A DNA stretch of 64,000 nucleotides from Chloroflexota bacterium (GTDB lineage: Bacteria > Chloroflexota > Dehalococcoidia > UBA2979): NCBI GenBank assembly GCA_947479915.1, contig CANKAU010000003.1, positions 62,001-126,000 of the forward strand. The letters run 5' to 3'. Position numbers and translations under genes: made by a program. Below, piece by piece: positions 42,869 through 51,558 of this stretch (position 1 is the first letter of the stretch; every line of letters starts with the position of its first letter). The notes beneath the pieces are model-generated. The model worked only from the letters and a program-made list of their open reading frames with translations, ran no database searches and was not told where the DNA came from.

Positions 42869-44107
42869 ATGACACGAGTCGTCGTCACTGGCATCGGACT
42901 GATCACGCCCGTCGGGAACGACACGGCGACCACGTGGGACGCGCTGGTGGCCGGGCGCTCCGGTATCGGCCCCATCACGCACTTCGACACCGCCGCGTAC
43001 GAGTGCCCGATCGCGGGCGAGGTGCGCGACTTCGACCCCACGGACTTCGTGGACGCGAAGATCCTGCGTCGCCTCGACCGGTCCTCGGTCTTCGCGCTCG
43101 CGGGGGCGCAGCAGGCGATCGCAGACGCCGGCCTCGACATGACGCACGAGAACGCGAAGCGCGTGGGCGTGGTGCTGGGCACCGGCATGGGCGGCGCGCA
43201 GATGATCGTGGAGCAGAACGAGGTCCTCGAAGACAAGGGGCCGCGTCGCGTGTCCCCGTTCATGACCTCGCACATGCTGCCTGACACCCCGACCGGCCTG
43301 ATCGCGATCGCCATCGGCGCGCGCGGGCCGAACTTCGGCATCAGCGCGGCCTGCGCCACCGGTGGCGCGACCACCGGCGAGGCGGCCGAGATCATCCGCA
43401 GCGGCCGCGCCGACGTGATGATCACCGGCGGCTTCGAGGCTCCTCTCACGCCGATCTACTACGCCGGATTCCACGCGATGAAGGCACTGGCCGTCGCCGA
43501 CGATCCGACCAAGGCCGTGCGGCCGTTCGACGCGAACCGCTCCGGGTTCATCCTCGGCGAGGGCGCCGGGATCATGGTCCTCGAGTCGCTCGAGCACGCG
43601 CAGGCGCGCGGGGCGCGCATCTACGCCGAGTGGCTGGGCGCCGCGAGCACGAACGACGCCTACGACATGGTCGCCGCCGCCGAGGATGGCCACGGCGTCG
43701 CGGACGCGATGCGCGAGGCGATGTCCGAGGCGGGCATTGGCCCTGCGGACCTCGACTACATCAACGCGCACGGCACCGGCACCGCGCTCAACGACCGCGT
43801 GGAGACGCACGCGATCCGCGAGGTGTTCATGGAGGACGCCGACCGGCTCATGGTCTCTTCGACCAAGTCGATGATCGGTCACATGATGGGCGCGGCCGGG
43901 GCCGTCGAGGCCGCGATCACCGCGCTCGTCTGCCACCACGGCGTGGTGCCCCCCACGATCAACTACGAGACGCCCGACCCCGACTGCGACCTGGACTACG
44001 TGCCGAACGAGGCGCGCGTGTCTCCGGTTCGCCGTGCGATGAGCACGTCCGTCGGACTGGGCGGCCACAACTCCGCGATTATCTTCGGGAAATGGAACGG
44101 TGCCTGA
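42869..44107 (+). CDS. fabF: 3-oxoacyl-ACP synthase II (FabF), first copy
   Basis: Condensing enzyme elongating acyl-ACP with malonyl-ACP. The 412-residue protein has the complete triad: Cys162 in SAACATGG, His in INAHGTGT near 305 and His in GHMMGAAG near 340, plus GEGAGIMVLES near 230. It is thus catalytically intact. It starts four bases after fabD, and its stop overlaps the next fabF (TGATG). Comparison with copy two shows clear but moderate similarity, so the pair is an old duplication with possible division of chain length or substrate. Confidence 0.95.
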   Translation: MTRVVVTGIGLITPVGNDTATTWDALVAGRSGIGPITHFDTAAYECPIAGEVRDFDPTDFVDAKILRRLDRSSVFALAGAQQAIADAGLDMTHENAKRVGVVLGTGMGGAQMIVEQNEVLEDKGPRRVSPFMTSHMLPDTPTGLIAIAIGARGPNFGISAACATGGATTGEAAEIIRSGRADVMITGGFEAPLTPIYYAGFHAMKALAVADDPTKAVRPFDANRSGFILGEGAGIMVLESLEHAQARGARIYAEWLGAASTNDAYDMVAAAEDGHGVADAMREAMSEAGIGPADLDYINAHGTGTALNDRVETHAIREVFMEDADRLMVSSTKSMIGHMMGAAGAVEAAITALVCHHGVVPPTINYETPDPDCDLDYVPNEARVSPVRRAMSTSVGLGGHNSAIIFGKWNGA

Positions 44108-45345
44108 TGGCCGATGAGCGACGTGTGGTGGTGACCGGGGTCGGGCTGCTCACCGCCGTCGGCACGGGACGCGAGGCGACGTGGCAGGCGCTCCTCGCCG
44201 GGACGAACGGCATCCGCCCGATCACCCTGATCGACCCCAGCGACCTGCCCGCGAAGGTCGCGGGCGAGGTGCAGGGCTTCGACCCGTCCGTCGCGATCGA
44301 GCGCAAGGAAGCGCGCCGCATGGACCGCTTCACGCAGCTCGCCGTCGTCGCCTCGGGTGAGGCGCTGGAGCAGTCTGGCCTGGACGTCGCCGCCGAAGCG
44401 GATGAGATCGGCTGCATGATCGGCGCCGGCATCGGCGGCATGTCCACGCTGGAGGAGGAGTTCAAGGTCCTCTTCGAGAAGGGCCCGTCACGCGTGTCCC
44501 CGTTCCTCGTGCCGATGTTCATCGCGGACATGGCGGCGGGGCAGACCTCGATCCGCTACGGGCTGCGCGGCCCCAACTTCAACACGATGTCCGCGTGCGC
44601 CTCCGGCGCCGACGCGCTGGGCACAGCCCTCGAGGTGATCAAGCGTGGCGACGCGATCGCGATGGTCGCGGGCGGCGCCGAGGCCTCAGTGACGCGCATG
44701 TCCGTCGCGGCCTTCGCTGCCTCGCGCGCGCTCTCGCGCAACGAGGACGCCGAGACGGCGAGCCGCCCGTTCGACCTCAACCGCGACGGCTTCGTGCTGG
44801 GCGAGGGCGCCGGCATCCTCGTCATCGAGGAGCGCGAACACGCCATTGCGCGCGGCGCGACGATCCTCGCGGAGTTCGCGTCCTACGGGCAGTCCGCGGA
44901 CGCGTTCCACGTGACGCAGCCCTCCGAGAACGGCGAGGGCGCGGCACGCGCGATGAACATGGCGCTCCGCAAGGCGGGCATCGTCGCCGCGGACGTGGAC
45001 TACATCAACGCGCACGGCACCAGCACGCCGATGAACGACAAGTTCGAGACGATGTCGATCAAGAACGTCTTCGGCGAGGCCGCCTACACCATCCCGGTCT
45101 CCTCGACGAAGTCAATGGTCGGCCACACGCTCGGCGCGGCCGGCGGCGTGGAGGCTGCGGTCACGGTGCTTTCGCTCCGCGACCAGAAGATCCACGGCAC
45201 GTTCCATCTCGTCACGCCCGACCCTGACTGCGACCTCGACTTCGTCACCGAAGGCGCCCGCACGCTCCCCCTCGAGTACGCCATGTCGAACAGCCTCGGC
45301 TTCGGCGGCCACAACTCCTCGCTGGTGTTCAAGCGGGCGGAGTAA
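44107..45345 (+). CDS. fabF: 3-oxoacyl-ACP synthase II (FabF), second copy
   Basis: A 412-residue paralogue of the preceding protein, also with an intact triad: Cys164 in MSACASGAD, His in INAHGTSTP near 302 and His in GHTLGAAGG near 338. It is therefore not a chain-length factor, which would lack the cysteine. NAHGTSTPMNDKFE and GPNFNTMSACASG match canonical FabF more closely than copy one. It ends the fab block; fabG, fabZ, fabI and acpP are not in the window. It begins within the stop of copy one, so both are made from one message. Confidence 0.95.
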   Translation: MADERRVVVTGVGLLTAVGTGREATWQALLAGTNGIRPITLIDPSDLPAKVAGEVQGFDPSVAIERKEARRMDRFTQLAVVASGEALEQSGLDVAAEADEIGCMIGAGIGGMSTLEEEFKVLFEKGPSRVSPFLVPMFIADMAAGQTSIRYGLRGPNFNTMSACASGADALGTALEVIKRGDAIAMVAGGAEASVTRMSVAAFAASRALSRNEDAETASRPFDLNRDGFVLGEGAGILVIEEREHAIARGATILAEFASYGQSADAFHVTQPSENGEGAARAMNMALRKAGIVAADVDYINAHGTSTPMNDKFETMSIKNVFGEAAYTIPVSSTKSMVGHTLGAAGGVEAAVTVLSLRDQKIHGTFHLVTPDPDCDLDFVTEGARTLPLEYAMSNSLGFGGHNSSLVFKRAE

Positions 45346-45426
45346 AGGCCGCAGAGGGGACGACGCCGAACTGAGCGCGATCCCTCGCGATGCTATGCTC
45401 CGTGGACTCCCCCAGGAGCGTACCCG

Positions 45427-47175
45427 TTGCCCCCTCTCGCGCCTGGTCAGTCTTTGACCTCCTCCCCTGATCGCATCCTCCGAGGCTCCGGCGGGCGTCG
45501 ATGGCGCGTGCTTGGCGCGCCGAACCTCGCGGGGTTCGCGGACGCGGGGGAGGGGCTTCCGGCGCTGATGCGCGTGCTGCTCGCGCATCGCGAGGTGCGC
45601 ACGACCGTCGAGGCGCGCGCGTACCTCGGGCGGGCCGGGGAACTCACGGACCCACAGCTCATGCCGAACCTCGACATCGCGGTGGAGCGGCTGGCGCGCG
45701 CGTGCCGCGCGGGCGAGACGGTCGCGGTGTTCGGCGACTACGACGTGGACGGGGTTACCTCGACCACGATCCTCGTCGAGGGTCTGCGTGATCTGGGCGC
45801 GCGGCCGATCCCGTACCTCCCACACCGCTTCTCCGAAGGCTACGGGCCGAACGTGAACGCAGTCCGCGCGCTCGCCGCCCAGGGCGCCACCGTCCTCGTC
45901 ACCGCCGACTGCGGCACCAGCGCCGTGACCGAGGTCGCCGAGGCGAACGCGCTCGGCATGGACGTGCTCGTGCTGGATCACCACACGGTGCCGGAGGTGC
46001 TGCCCGCTGCGCTGGCGATCGTGAACCCGAAACTCGTGGACTCCGCCTACGGTTCCGAGCCGGCAGCGGTCGGCGTGTCCTACAAGGTGATCCACGACCT
46101 GTACGACCAGATGGGCCGCGACTACGCGCCGGAGTCGCACCGCGCGCTGGTCGCGCTGGGCACGATCTGCGACCTCGCGCCGATGGTGTCGGAGAACCGC
46201 GACCTCGTGCGGCTGGGCCTCGACGCCCTGCGCGCCTCGACGCGGCCGGGGCTGCACGCGCTGTGCGCGATCGCGGGGACGAGGGTCGAGGAGATCTCGG
46301 TCGAGACATGCGGCTGGGCGCTGGGCCCGCGCCTCAACGCCGCCGGGCGCATGGAGCACGCGCGCCTCGCGCTCGACCTGCTGCTCGCGACGACGAACGA
46401 CGAGGCCGACGCGCTGGCCGCGCGCCTCGACGAGCTGAACCGCCAGCGGCGCGAACAGACGACCGAGGCGGTCGAACTGGCGCGCGCGTCACTCACGCCC
46501 GAGGACATCGCCGGGCCGCTGCTGATCGTCGCGTCGCCCGATATCTCGATGGGCATCGTCGGCCTCGCGGCCTCGCGGCTGGCAGACGAGTACCACCGCC
46601 CCGCGATCGCGATGCAGATCATCGACGGCGAGGGACGCGCCTCGTGCCGCTCGATCGACGAGTTCGACATCACGGCGCTGCTGCGCCGCAACGCGGATCT
46701 GTTCCTGCGCTTCGGCGGCCACCGCGCCGCGGCCGGCTTCAGCATCGACGCGAGCCGCCTCGAGGAGGTGCGCGACCGGCTGATCGCCGACGCCGCGGAG
46801 CGCCTGGACACCACGGACCTCGCACCGACGATCCCGATCGACGCGGAGCTGTCGCTGAGCGATGTGAACCGGCAGACGATCCAGTGGCTCGGGCTGCTCG
46901 GGCCGCACGGCATCGGGAACCCGACGCCCACGTTCCTCGCGCGTGGCGTCACAGTCGCCGAGACTCGCGCGGTGGGCGCCGAGGGGACGCACCTGCAGCT
47001 CACGCTGAAGGAGGGCGCAGTCACCTGGCGGGCGATCTCCTTCGGGAACGCGGAGCACATGGTGCCGCCCGGCGAGCGCGCGGACATCGTGTTCACGTTC
47101 AAGCGCGATGACTTCCGGGGCGGCGGCGCACTGCAGCTCGAGGTCCTCGACCTGCGGCCGGAGACGGCGGACTAG
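45427..47175 (+). CDS. recJ: Single-stranded-DNA-specific exonuclease RecJ
   Basis: 5'-3' ssDNA exonuclease in recombination and mismatch repair. The 582-residue protein has the DHH motif set: FGDYDVDGVTSTT (metal ligands D104, D106, D108), VTADCGTS near 158, LDHHTVPE near 188, and the DHHA1 domain with FGGHRAAAGFSI near 433. A C-terminal OB-fold (about 455-582) is present. The start is TTG with AGGAG eight bases upstream; no ATG or GTG lies in the right place. It follows the fab genes by 81 bases with a TATGCT -10-like hexamer in the gap. Confidence 0.92.
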   Translation: MPPLAPGQSLTSSPDRILRGSGGRRWRVLGAPNLAGFADAGEGLPALMRVLLAHREVRTTVEARAYLGRAGELTDPQLMPNLDIAVERLARACRAGETVAVFGDYDVDGVTSTTILVEGLRDLGARPIPYLPHRFSEGYGPNVNAVRALAAQGATVLVTADCGTSAVTEVAEANALGMDVLVLDHHTVPEVLPAALAIVNPKLVDSAYGSEPAAVGVSYKVIHDLYDQMGRDYAPESHRALVALGTICDLAPMVSENRDLVRLGLDALRASTRPGLHALCAIAGTRVEEISVETCGWALGPRLNAAGRMEHARLALDLLLATTNDEADALAARLDELNRQRREQTTEAVELARASLTPEDIAGPLLIVASPDISMGIVGLAASRLADEYHRPAIAMQIIDGEGRASCRSIDEFDITALLRRNADLFLRFGGHRAAAGFSIDASRLEEVRDRLIADAAERLDTTDLAPTIPIDAELSLSDVNRQTIQWLGLLGPHGIGNPTPTFLARGVTVAETRAVGAEGTHLQLTLKEGAVTWRAISFGNAEHMVPPGERADIVFTFKRDDFRGGGALQLEVLDLRPETAD

Positions 47176-47325
47176 CCTCCACGTTTCGCCAGTCGCCGGC
47201 GCGTCATGGTCTGCTGACCGGCGCTTAACAGCCCCCGCACACATTTCGATCGCCCACTTGCGACGCTGGTCGTGTCGCCCCACCACCCACGACGGTCGCG
47301 CCGAGAGGCTCGCCCAGGAGGTCTC

Positions 47326-47649
47326 ATGGAATCCAAGCGAAAGACGGCAATCATTGGCGCACTCATCACTGGAGCGGCGCTGACCATCGCCTCCGTCGGG
47401 GTCGCCGCCGCGCAGACGCCGAGCGCCACGCCCAGCGCGACGCCGCCCACGCAGGGCGCTCCCGCGACACCGGGCCAGCCGGGCGACGGACAGCACCCCT
47501 GCCCCGAGGGCGCCGAGCACGCCGGTGACCGAGGCGCCCACGGTCAGATGAACGGCCAGATGGAGGCGATGAGCGGCTCTCACGGCCAGAACCACGCCGC
47601 GATGCACGCGCAAATGGCCGCGATGCACGCGCGGATGGGCCAGCCCTAG
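47326..47649 (+). CDS. Secreted His/Met-rich small protein
   Basis: A 107-residue exported protein: signal peptide (residues 8-29, ending AAAQ), a Thr/Pro/Ala linker, one HPCPEGAEHAGD segment, and a C-terminal third rich in His, Met, Gln and Ala (HGQMNGQMEAMSGSHGQNH and AAMHAQMAAMHARMG). Such His/Met patterns bind Cu(I)/Cu(II) or other soft metals in periplasmic chaperones, but this is inference from composition; no family is recognised. AGGAGG precedes the ATG. It is a single gene ended by a strong hairpin. Confidence 0.75.
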   Translation: MESKRKTAIIGALITGAALTIASVGVAAAQTPSATPSATPPTQGAPATPGQPGDGQHPCPEGAEHAGDRGAHGQMNGQMEAMSGSHGQNHAAMHAQMAAMHARMGQP

Positions 47650-47663
47650 CGCGACCTGACGCA

Positions 47664-47689
47664 GACGCCCCGGGTCTCCCCGGGGCGTC
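47664..47689. terminator. Bidirectional terminator-like hairpin
   Basis: GACGCCCCGGG (47664-47674), TCTC loop, CCCGGGGCGTC (47679-47689): a perfect 11-bp stem between two convergent genes. There is no T run on either side, so it may depend on Rho or NusA, or protect 3' ends. Confidence 0.6.
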
Positions 47690-47717
47690 CGTGCGTCCTG
47701 TCGGTGGCGATCCGCGG

Positions 47718-48173
47718 TCAGTCGTCGAGGCGCTTCTTCGCGTCAGCGCGCGACCAGATCGACTGGTACGCCCGCCCGATAATCGCGTCGCGGAATTCGC
47801 TGAGCTCCATGCCGCGCAGGCGCACCATGCAATCCTCCGGCGACATGTCCGCGGGATCGGCGCCCTCGACGCGCACGAGTAGCTGCTCCCATAGACCGCA
47901 GTCCACCAGCGACCGCACGCGGCGGCCCCACGGGATCATCGTGATCGACTCGGGACGAGGGAGCTGCGGGCGCAGGCGACGAAGCGAGCGGATGCGGTCC
48001 GCGGCGGTGCGCACCATGGGCACCACGGCCATCATCGGACCGACATTCGAGGCGGTGCGCGCGTCCACCAGCAGCGTCTGGTTGAACGCCGGGAAGTAGA
48101 CGCAGATCACCTCTGCCTCCCGGATGTTCTGGATCGCCGCCTCGAGGTCGAGGTCGGAGCCGCCGTCGATCAT
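47718..48173 (-). CDS. Conserved-looking hypothetical protein
   Basis: A 151-residue soluble protein of unrecognised family. The N-terminal half reads like an alpha/beta fold (EVICVYFPAFNQTLLVDAR and NVGPMMAVVPMVRTA), the middle is Arg/Pro-rich and the C-terminal half helical (SEFRDAIIGRAYQSIWSRA). No membrane segment, metal motif or signal is seen. A TAAGG ribosome site overlaps the tyrS stop region, nine bases after tyrS, so it is probably the last gene of the tyrS transcript. No function is proposed. Confidence 0.6.
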   Translation of the reverse strand: MIDGGSDLDLEAAIQNIREAEVICVYFPAFNQTLLVDARTASNVGPMMAVVPMVRTAADRIRSLRRLRPQLPRPESITMIPWGRRVRSLVDCGLWEQLLVRVEGADPADMSPEDCMVRLRGMELSEFRDAIIGRAYQSIWSRADAKKRLDD

Positions 48174-48182
48174 CGTCGTGCC

Positions 48183-49409
48183 TTACTTCGCCACGAGGCG
48201 CAGGTAGCGGTGACGCCCCACGCGGATCTCGTCGCCCGGGCCGACCTCGATATTGAAGTCGGCGACCTTCTCGCCGTTGAGCAGCAGGCCACCCTCGCCG
48301 ACCAGCCGGCGCACCTCACCGTTGCTCTTCACCAGCGCCGCCTCGCGCAGCACGTCCGTGAGCGCCGTGCGGCCGACAACGGCGTGCTCCGGCATCTCGT
48401 CGGGGGTCTCCTTGCGCTGCACCGTGGCCTCGAAGTATTCGCGGGCATCGCGCGCGGCGTCCGCGCCGTGGAAGACGGTGGTGATCTCCTCGCCGAGGCG
48501 CTTCTTGGCGTCCATCGGCCGGAGCGAGCCGTCCGCCAGCGATGCCTCGAGCGCATCGACCTCGACAGGGGTCAGCGGCGTGAGCAGCGTGAAGTAATTG
48601 ATGATCGTGGCGTCGGGGATCGACATGACCTTACCGAACATGTCGTTCGCCGGCTCCGTGATGCCGATGTAGTTGCCGTACGACTTCGACATCTTCTCGT
48701 GGCCATCCGTGCCGACGAGGATCGGCAGCGTGATGCAGACCTGCGGCTGCTGTCCGCGCGCTTCCTGCAACTGCCGCCCCGCGAAGAGGTTGAACGTCTG
48801 GTCCGTGCCGCCCAGCTGCACGTCCGCGTTCAACTCGAACGCGTCGTACGCCTGCATCATCGCGTACAGGAACTCACTGACGTGGATCGGGTCGCCGTTC
48901 TCCTGGCGCTTCGCGAAGTTCTCGCGGCGCATGAACTGCTGCACCGTGTAGTGCGCGGTGAGGCGGGTGACATCGGCGAACGTGAGCTTCGACAGCCACT
49001 CGCCGTTGTAGCGGATGAGTGTCTTCGCGCGATCGAGGATTGCGAACGCCTGATCGGTGTAGGTCTTCGCGTTCTCAGCGATCTCGGCATCCGTGAGCAC
49101 AGGGCGCGTCTTGTCGCGGCCCGTCGGGTCGCCGATGGTCGCGGTGAACGAGCCGATGAGGAACGTCACCTCATGCCCCAGGTCCTGGAACTGGCGCAGC
49201 TTGCGCATGGAGACGGAGTGACCGAGGTGGAGATCGACGCGGGTGGGGTCGTAGCCGCAGTAGACGCGGAGTGGTCGGTCCTGCTCCAGCCGGGCGCGGA
49301 GCTCGCGCTCCATGGTCACGCGGGTCGGCTCGTCGCCGAACTCCGTCCCCGCCATGAGGATGCGCATCTGCTCCTCGACCGGGGCCATCTTGCGGGCGCT
49401 GCTCGTCAT
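48183..49409 (-). CDS. tyrS: Tyrosyl-tRNA synthetase
   Basis: Charges tRNA-Tyr. The 408-residue class I synthetase has the HIGH-type motif HLGH near residue 61, the tyrosine-binding QLGGTDQTFNLFAGR near 190 and KMSKS within GHEKMSKSYGN near 230. The KMSKS rather than KFGKT form and the length place it in the TyrRZ group. A C-terminal S4 RNA-binding domain (VRRLVGEGGLLLNGEKVAD) is intact. The ATG at 49409 follows GGAG; an in-frame GTG is nine bases upstream. No T-box is seen before it. Confidence 0.95.
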   Translation of the reverse strand: MTSSARKMAPVEEQMRILMAGTEFGDEPTRVTMERELRARLEQDRPLRVYCGYDPTRVDLHLGHSVSMRKLRQFQDLGHEVTFLIGSFTATIGDPTGRDKTRPVLTDAEIAENAKTYTDQAFAILDRAKTLIRYNGEWLSKLTFADVTRLTAHYTVQQFMRRENFAKRQENGDPIHVSEFLYAMMQAYDAFELNADVQLGGTDQTFNLFAGRQLQEARGQQPQVCITLPILVGTDGHEKMSKSYGNYIGITEPANDMFGKVMSIPDATIINYFTLLTPLTPVEVDALEASLADGSLRPMDAKKRLGEEITTVFHGADAARDAREYFEATVQRKETPDEMPEHAVVGRTALTDVLREAALVKSNGEVRRLVGEGGLLLNGEKVADFNIEVGPGDEIRVGRHRYLRLVAK

Positions 49410-49437
49410 GCCGGTCACTCCATCATCCCGATCGCGG

Positions 49438-50364
49438 TCACGCGAACCACTGGCGCGCGCGCTGCGCGTCCAGCGCGATCTGCGCCTTCAATGCCTCGAG
49501 GCCATCGAACTTCTGCTCCCCGCGGAGCATCTCCACCAGCTCGATCGTGACCACGTGCCCATAGAGGTCGCCCTCGAAGTCGAGGAGGTGCGTCTCCACC
49601 GTGGTCGTGCGGCCGTCGAACGTGGGGCGCGTGCCGATGTTCGTCACGGCCTGGTACGTCCGATCGTCCACCAGCGCGCGCGTGACGTATACCCCGTGCG
49701 GCGGCAGCGCCCGATCCGGGCTGACGCCCACGTTCAGCGTGGGGAAACCCATCTGCCGGCCGCGTTGCTCGCCGTGGAGCACGGGGCCGCGAATCGCGTA
49801 GGGGCGGCCCAGCAGCGCCTGCACCTCGTCCATCCGTCCCGACGCCAACGCGTCGCGCACGCGCGTCGAGGAGATGCGGTCGCGACCGTCGGCGTCCGGG
49901 AGCAGCGGCACCGCGATGACCTCGAAGCCCTGCTCTTCGCCGATCGCACGCAGGCGGTCGACGGTGCCCTCGCCGCCCCGTCCGAGGCGGAAGTCCTCGC
50001 CCACGACGAGGACGCGCATGCGGGCCTCTTCGACGAGCAGGCGGGTGAAGTCGGCGGCGGACACCTGCTGCAGCTCGGACGTGAAGGTGAGCACGGAGAC
50101 GAACGCGACGCCGAGGTCACGGAGCAGCTCGACGCGTCGCTCCAGCGATTCGATGTACGAGAACGAGACGTCGGGTCGGACCACGGTCACGGGGTGCGGG
50201 TGGAAGGTGACGACGCCACCGGTCAGGCCGCGCGCGCGCGCCTCGTCCTGCATGCGCGAGATGAGCATCCGATGGCCGCCGTGGACACCGTCGAACACGC
50301 CGATGGACAGCGCATGATCGCCGGGCGTGACGGTGCGTCGCAGTTCATCTCGGACCAGCAGCAC
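49438..50364 (-). CDS. ribF: Bifunctional riboflavin kinase/FAD synthetase RibF
   Basis: Makes FMN and FAD from riboflavin. The 308-residue protein has the nucleotidyltransferase domain (about 1-175) with IGVFDGVHGGHRML near residue 21, VTFHPHP near 52 and SSTRVRDALASG near 166, and the kinase domain (about 180-305) with GPVLHGEQRGRQMGFPTLNV near 192 and NIGTRPTF near 240. The start is GTG without a strong ribosome site. It sits between scpA and tyrS on the same strand with gaps of 45 and 28 bases, probably one transcript. FAD is needed by NadB, encoded in the same window. Confidence 0.95.
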   Translation of the reverse strand: MLLVRDELRRTVTPGDHALSIGVFDGVHGGHRMLISRMQDEARARGLTGGVVTFHPHPVTVVRPDVSFSYIESLERRVELLRDLGVAFVSVLTFTSELQQVSAADFTRLLVEEARMRVLVVGEDFRLGRGGEGTVDRLRAIGEEQGFEVIAVPLLPDADGRDRISSTRVRDALASGRMDEVQALLGRPYAIRGPVLHGEQRGRQMGFPTLNVGVSPDRALPPHGVYVTRALVDDRTYQAVTNIGTRPTFDGRTTTVETHLLDFEGDLYGHVVTIELVEMLRGEQKFDGLEALKAQIALDAQRARQWFA

Positions 50365-50409
50365 GGGCGGTGGGGTCCCTTCTGCACTCTCGACCAGCAG
50401 CGGCGTCCT

Positions 50410-51384
50410 CTAGACGCCGGTGAAGTCCTCTTCCAGCTCCGCGCCGTTCGAGGCGCCGAACAGGGGCGCCACGGCGCCCGCCAGCTTCACGAGGTCGATG
50501 TCGCCGAATGACTCCGACTGCACGGCTTCCAGGTAGCGCTGCTTGATGAGCTCCAGCACCGCCATGAAGTCCACGATGACCTCGGTGCGGGTCGTCGCGC
50601 CCTCGATCAGGCGGCGGAACGAGGTGCGGTTGGTGAGCTCCAGCTGGCCGACCATGCGCGAGATGCGGTCGCGCAGCCGCACCGGTTCGCGGCGCACCTC
50701 GCTGACCGGCGCTTCCTCGGGGATGCGCTCCATGATGTCGCGAATGACATCGACCAGCGACGAGAGCGTGACGGACTCGAGGCCCGTCGGCATCGGCACC
50801 TTCGGCAGCGGCGCCACGCGGCGGTATGTGCCGCTGGTGCCGTCGCGGTCGCGGAAGAACTCCGCGGCCTGCTTGAAACGGCGGTACTCACGCAGCGCCT
50901 CGATGAGCGCGCGGATGTCGTTGCCTTCTTCTTCTTCCTCGACGACCGGCTGCGCCTCCCGCGGCAGCAGCGCGCGCGACTTCAGCAGCAGCAGCCGCGC
51001 ACCGATCGCGATGAACTCCGCGAGCTGGCCGAGGTTGATGCGCTCCTGCGACCGGAGGTACCTCAGGTACTGCTCCGTCACGGCGAGGAGCGACACCTCC
51101 GTGATGTCCAGCTCCTCACGCTCGATGAGGTGCAGCAGCAGGTCGAGCGGGCCGTCGAAGACCGGGAGGTCGAACTTGAAGACTTCCTCGGCCTCAGGCA
51201 CCGCGGGGGCTTCGTCAGCGGGCGCCGCCGTGCTCGACTCGTCGGTGACGACGGGTTCCTCGGCAGCCTCGGGCACCGCCACGGGCTCGGGGTCGGGGAC
51301 CGCCTCGGCGTCCTCGGCGGGGGCCGGGGGCGCCTCGTCCTCGGCGGTCAGCGGCGTCGGCTCCTGGTCCTGATCGCTCACCAT
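50410..51384 (-). CDS. scpA: Segregation and condensation protein A
   Basis: Kleisin subunit of the SMC-ScpA-ScpB chromosome condensation complex. The 324-residue protein has an acidic Pro/Glu-rich N-terminal extension of about 85 residues, then the ScpA core: FKFDLPVFDGPLDLLLHLIE (87-106), a helical YLRYLRSQERINLGQLAEF segment, and a C-terminal winged helix (RTEVIVDFMAVLELIKQR) that binds SMC. The extension is unusual for ScpA and resembles the small protein encoded just upstream. scpB is not adjacent. ATG starts three bases after the upstream small ORF ends. Confidence 0.92.
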   Translation of the reverse strand: MVSDQDQEPTPLTAEDEAPPAPAEDAEAVPDPEPVAVPEAAEEPVVTDESSTAAPADEAPAVPEAEEVFKFDLPVFDGPLDLLLHLIEREELDITEVSLLAVTEQYLRYLRSQERINLGQLAEFIAIGARLLLLKSRALLPREAQPVVEEEEEGNDIRALIEALREYRRFKQAAEFFRDRDGTSGTYRRVAPLPKVPMPTGLESVTLSSLVDVIRDIMERIPEEAPVSEVRREPVRLRDRISRMVGQLELTNRTSFRRLIEGATTRTEVIVDFMAVLELIKQRYLEAVQSESFGDIDLVKLAGAVAPLFGASNGAELEEDFTGV

Positions 51385-51387
51385 GCG

Positions 51388-51558
51388 CTAGTTGGCCGGG
51401 TGCTGGAGACGGGTCGTCTCTTCGGTCTCGGCGTCGCCCGCCACGTCCTCTTCGGGCGTGGGGATCGCCTCGGCGCCCTCCACGGTGGGCTCCAGCTCCT
51501 CGTCGGATTCGAGGGGGAGTGTGTTCGCTTCGTGATCCTGATCGCTGACCATGGTCAT
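51388..51558 (-). CDS. Small acidic protein resembling the ScpA N-terminus
   Basis: A 56-residue, strongly acidic ORF between aroF and scpA. It starts at an ATG overlapping the aroF stop (ATGA) and ends three bases before the scpA ATG. It begins MTMVSDQDHE, while ScpA begins MVSDQDQE; later EGAEAIPTPEED parallels EDAEAVPDPEPV in ScpA. The matching bases near the two starts are also alike. A partial tandem duplication of the scpA 5' end is the likely origin. Translation coupling to scpA is possible. Coding status is plausible but unproven. Confidence 0.55.
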   Translation of the reverse strand: MTMVSDQDHEANTLPLESDEELEPTVEGAEAIPTPEEDVAGDAETEETTRLQHPAN

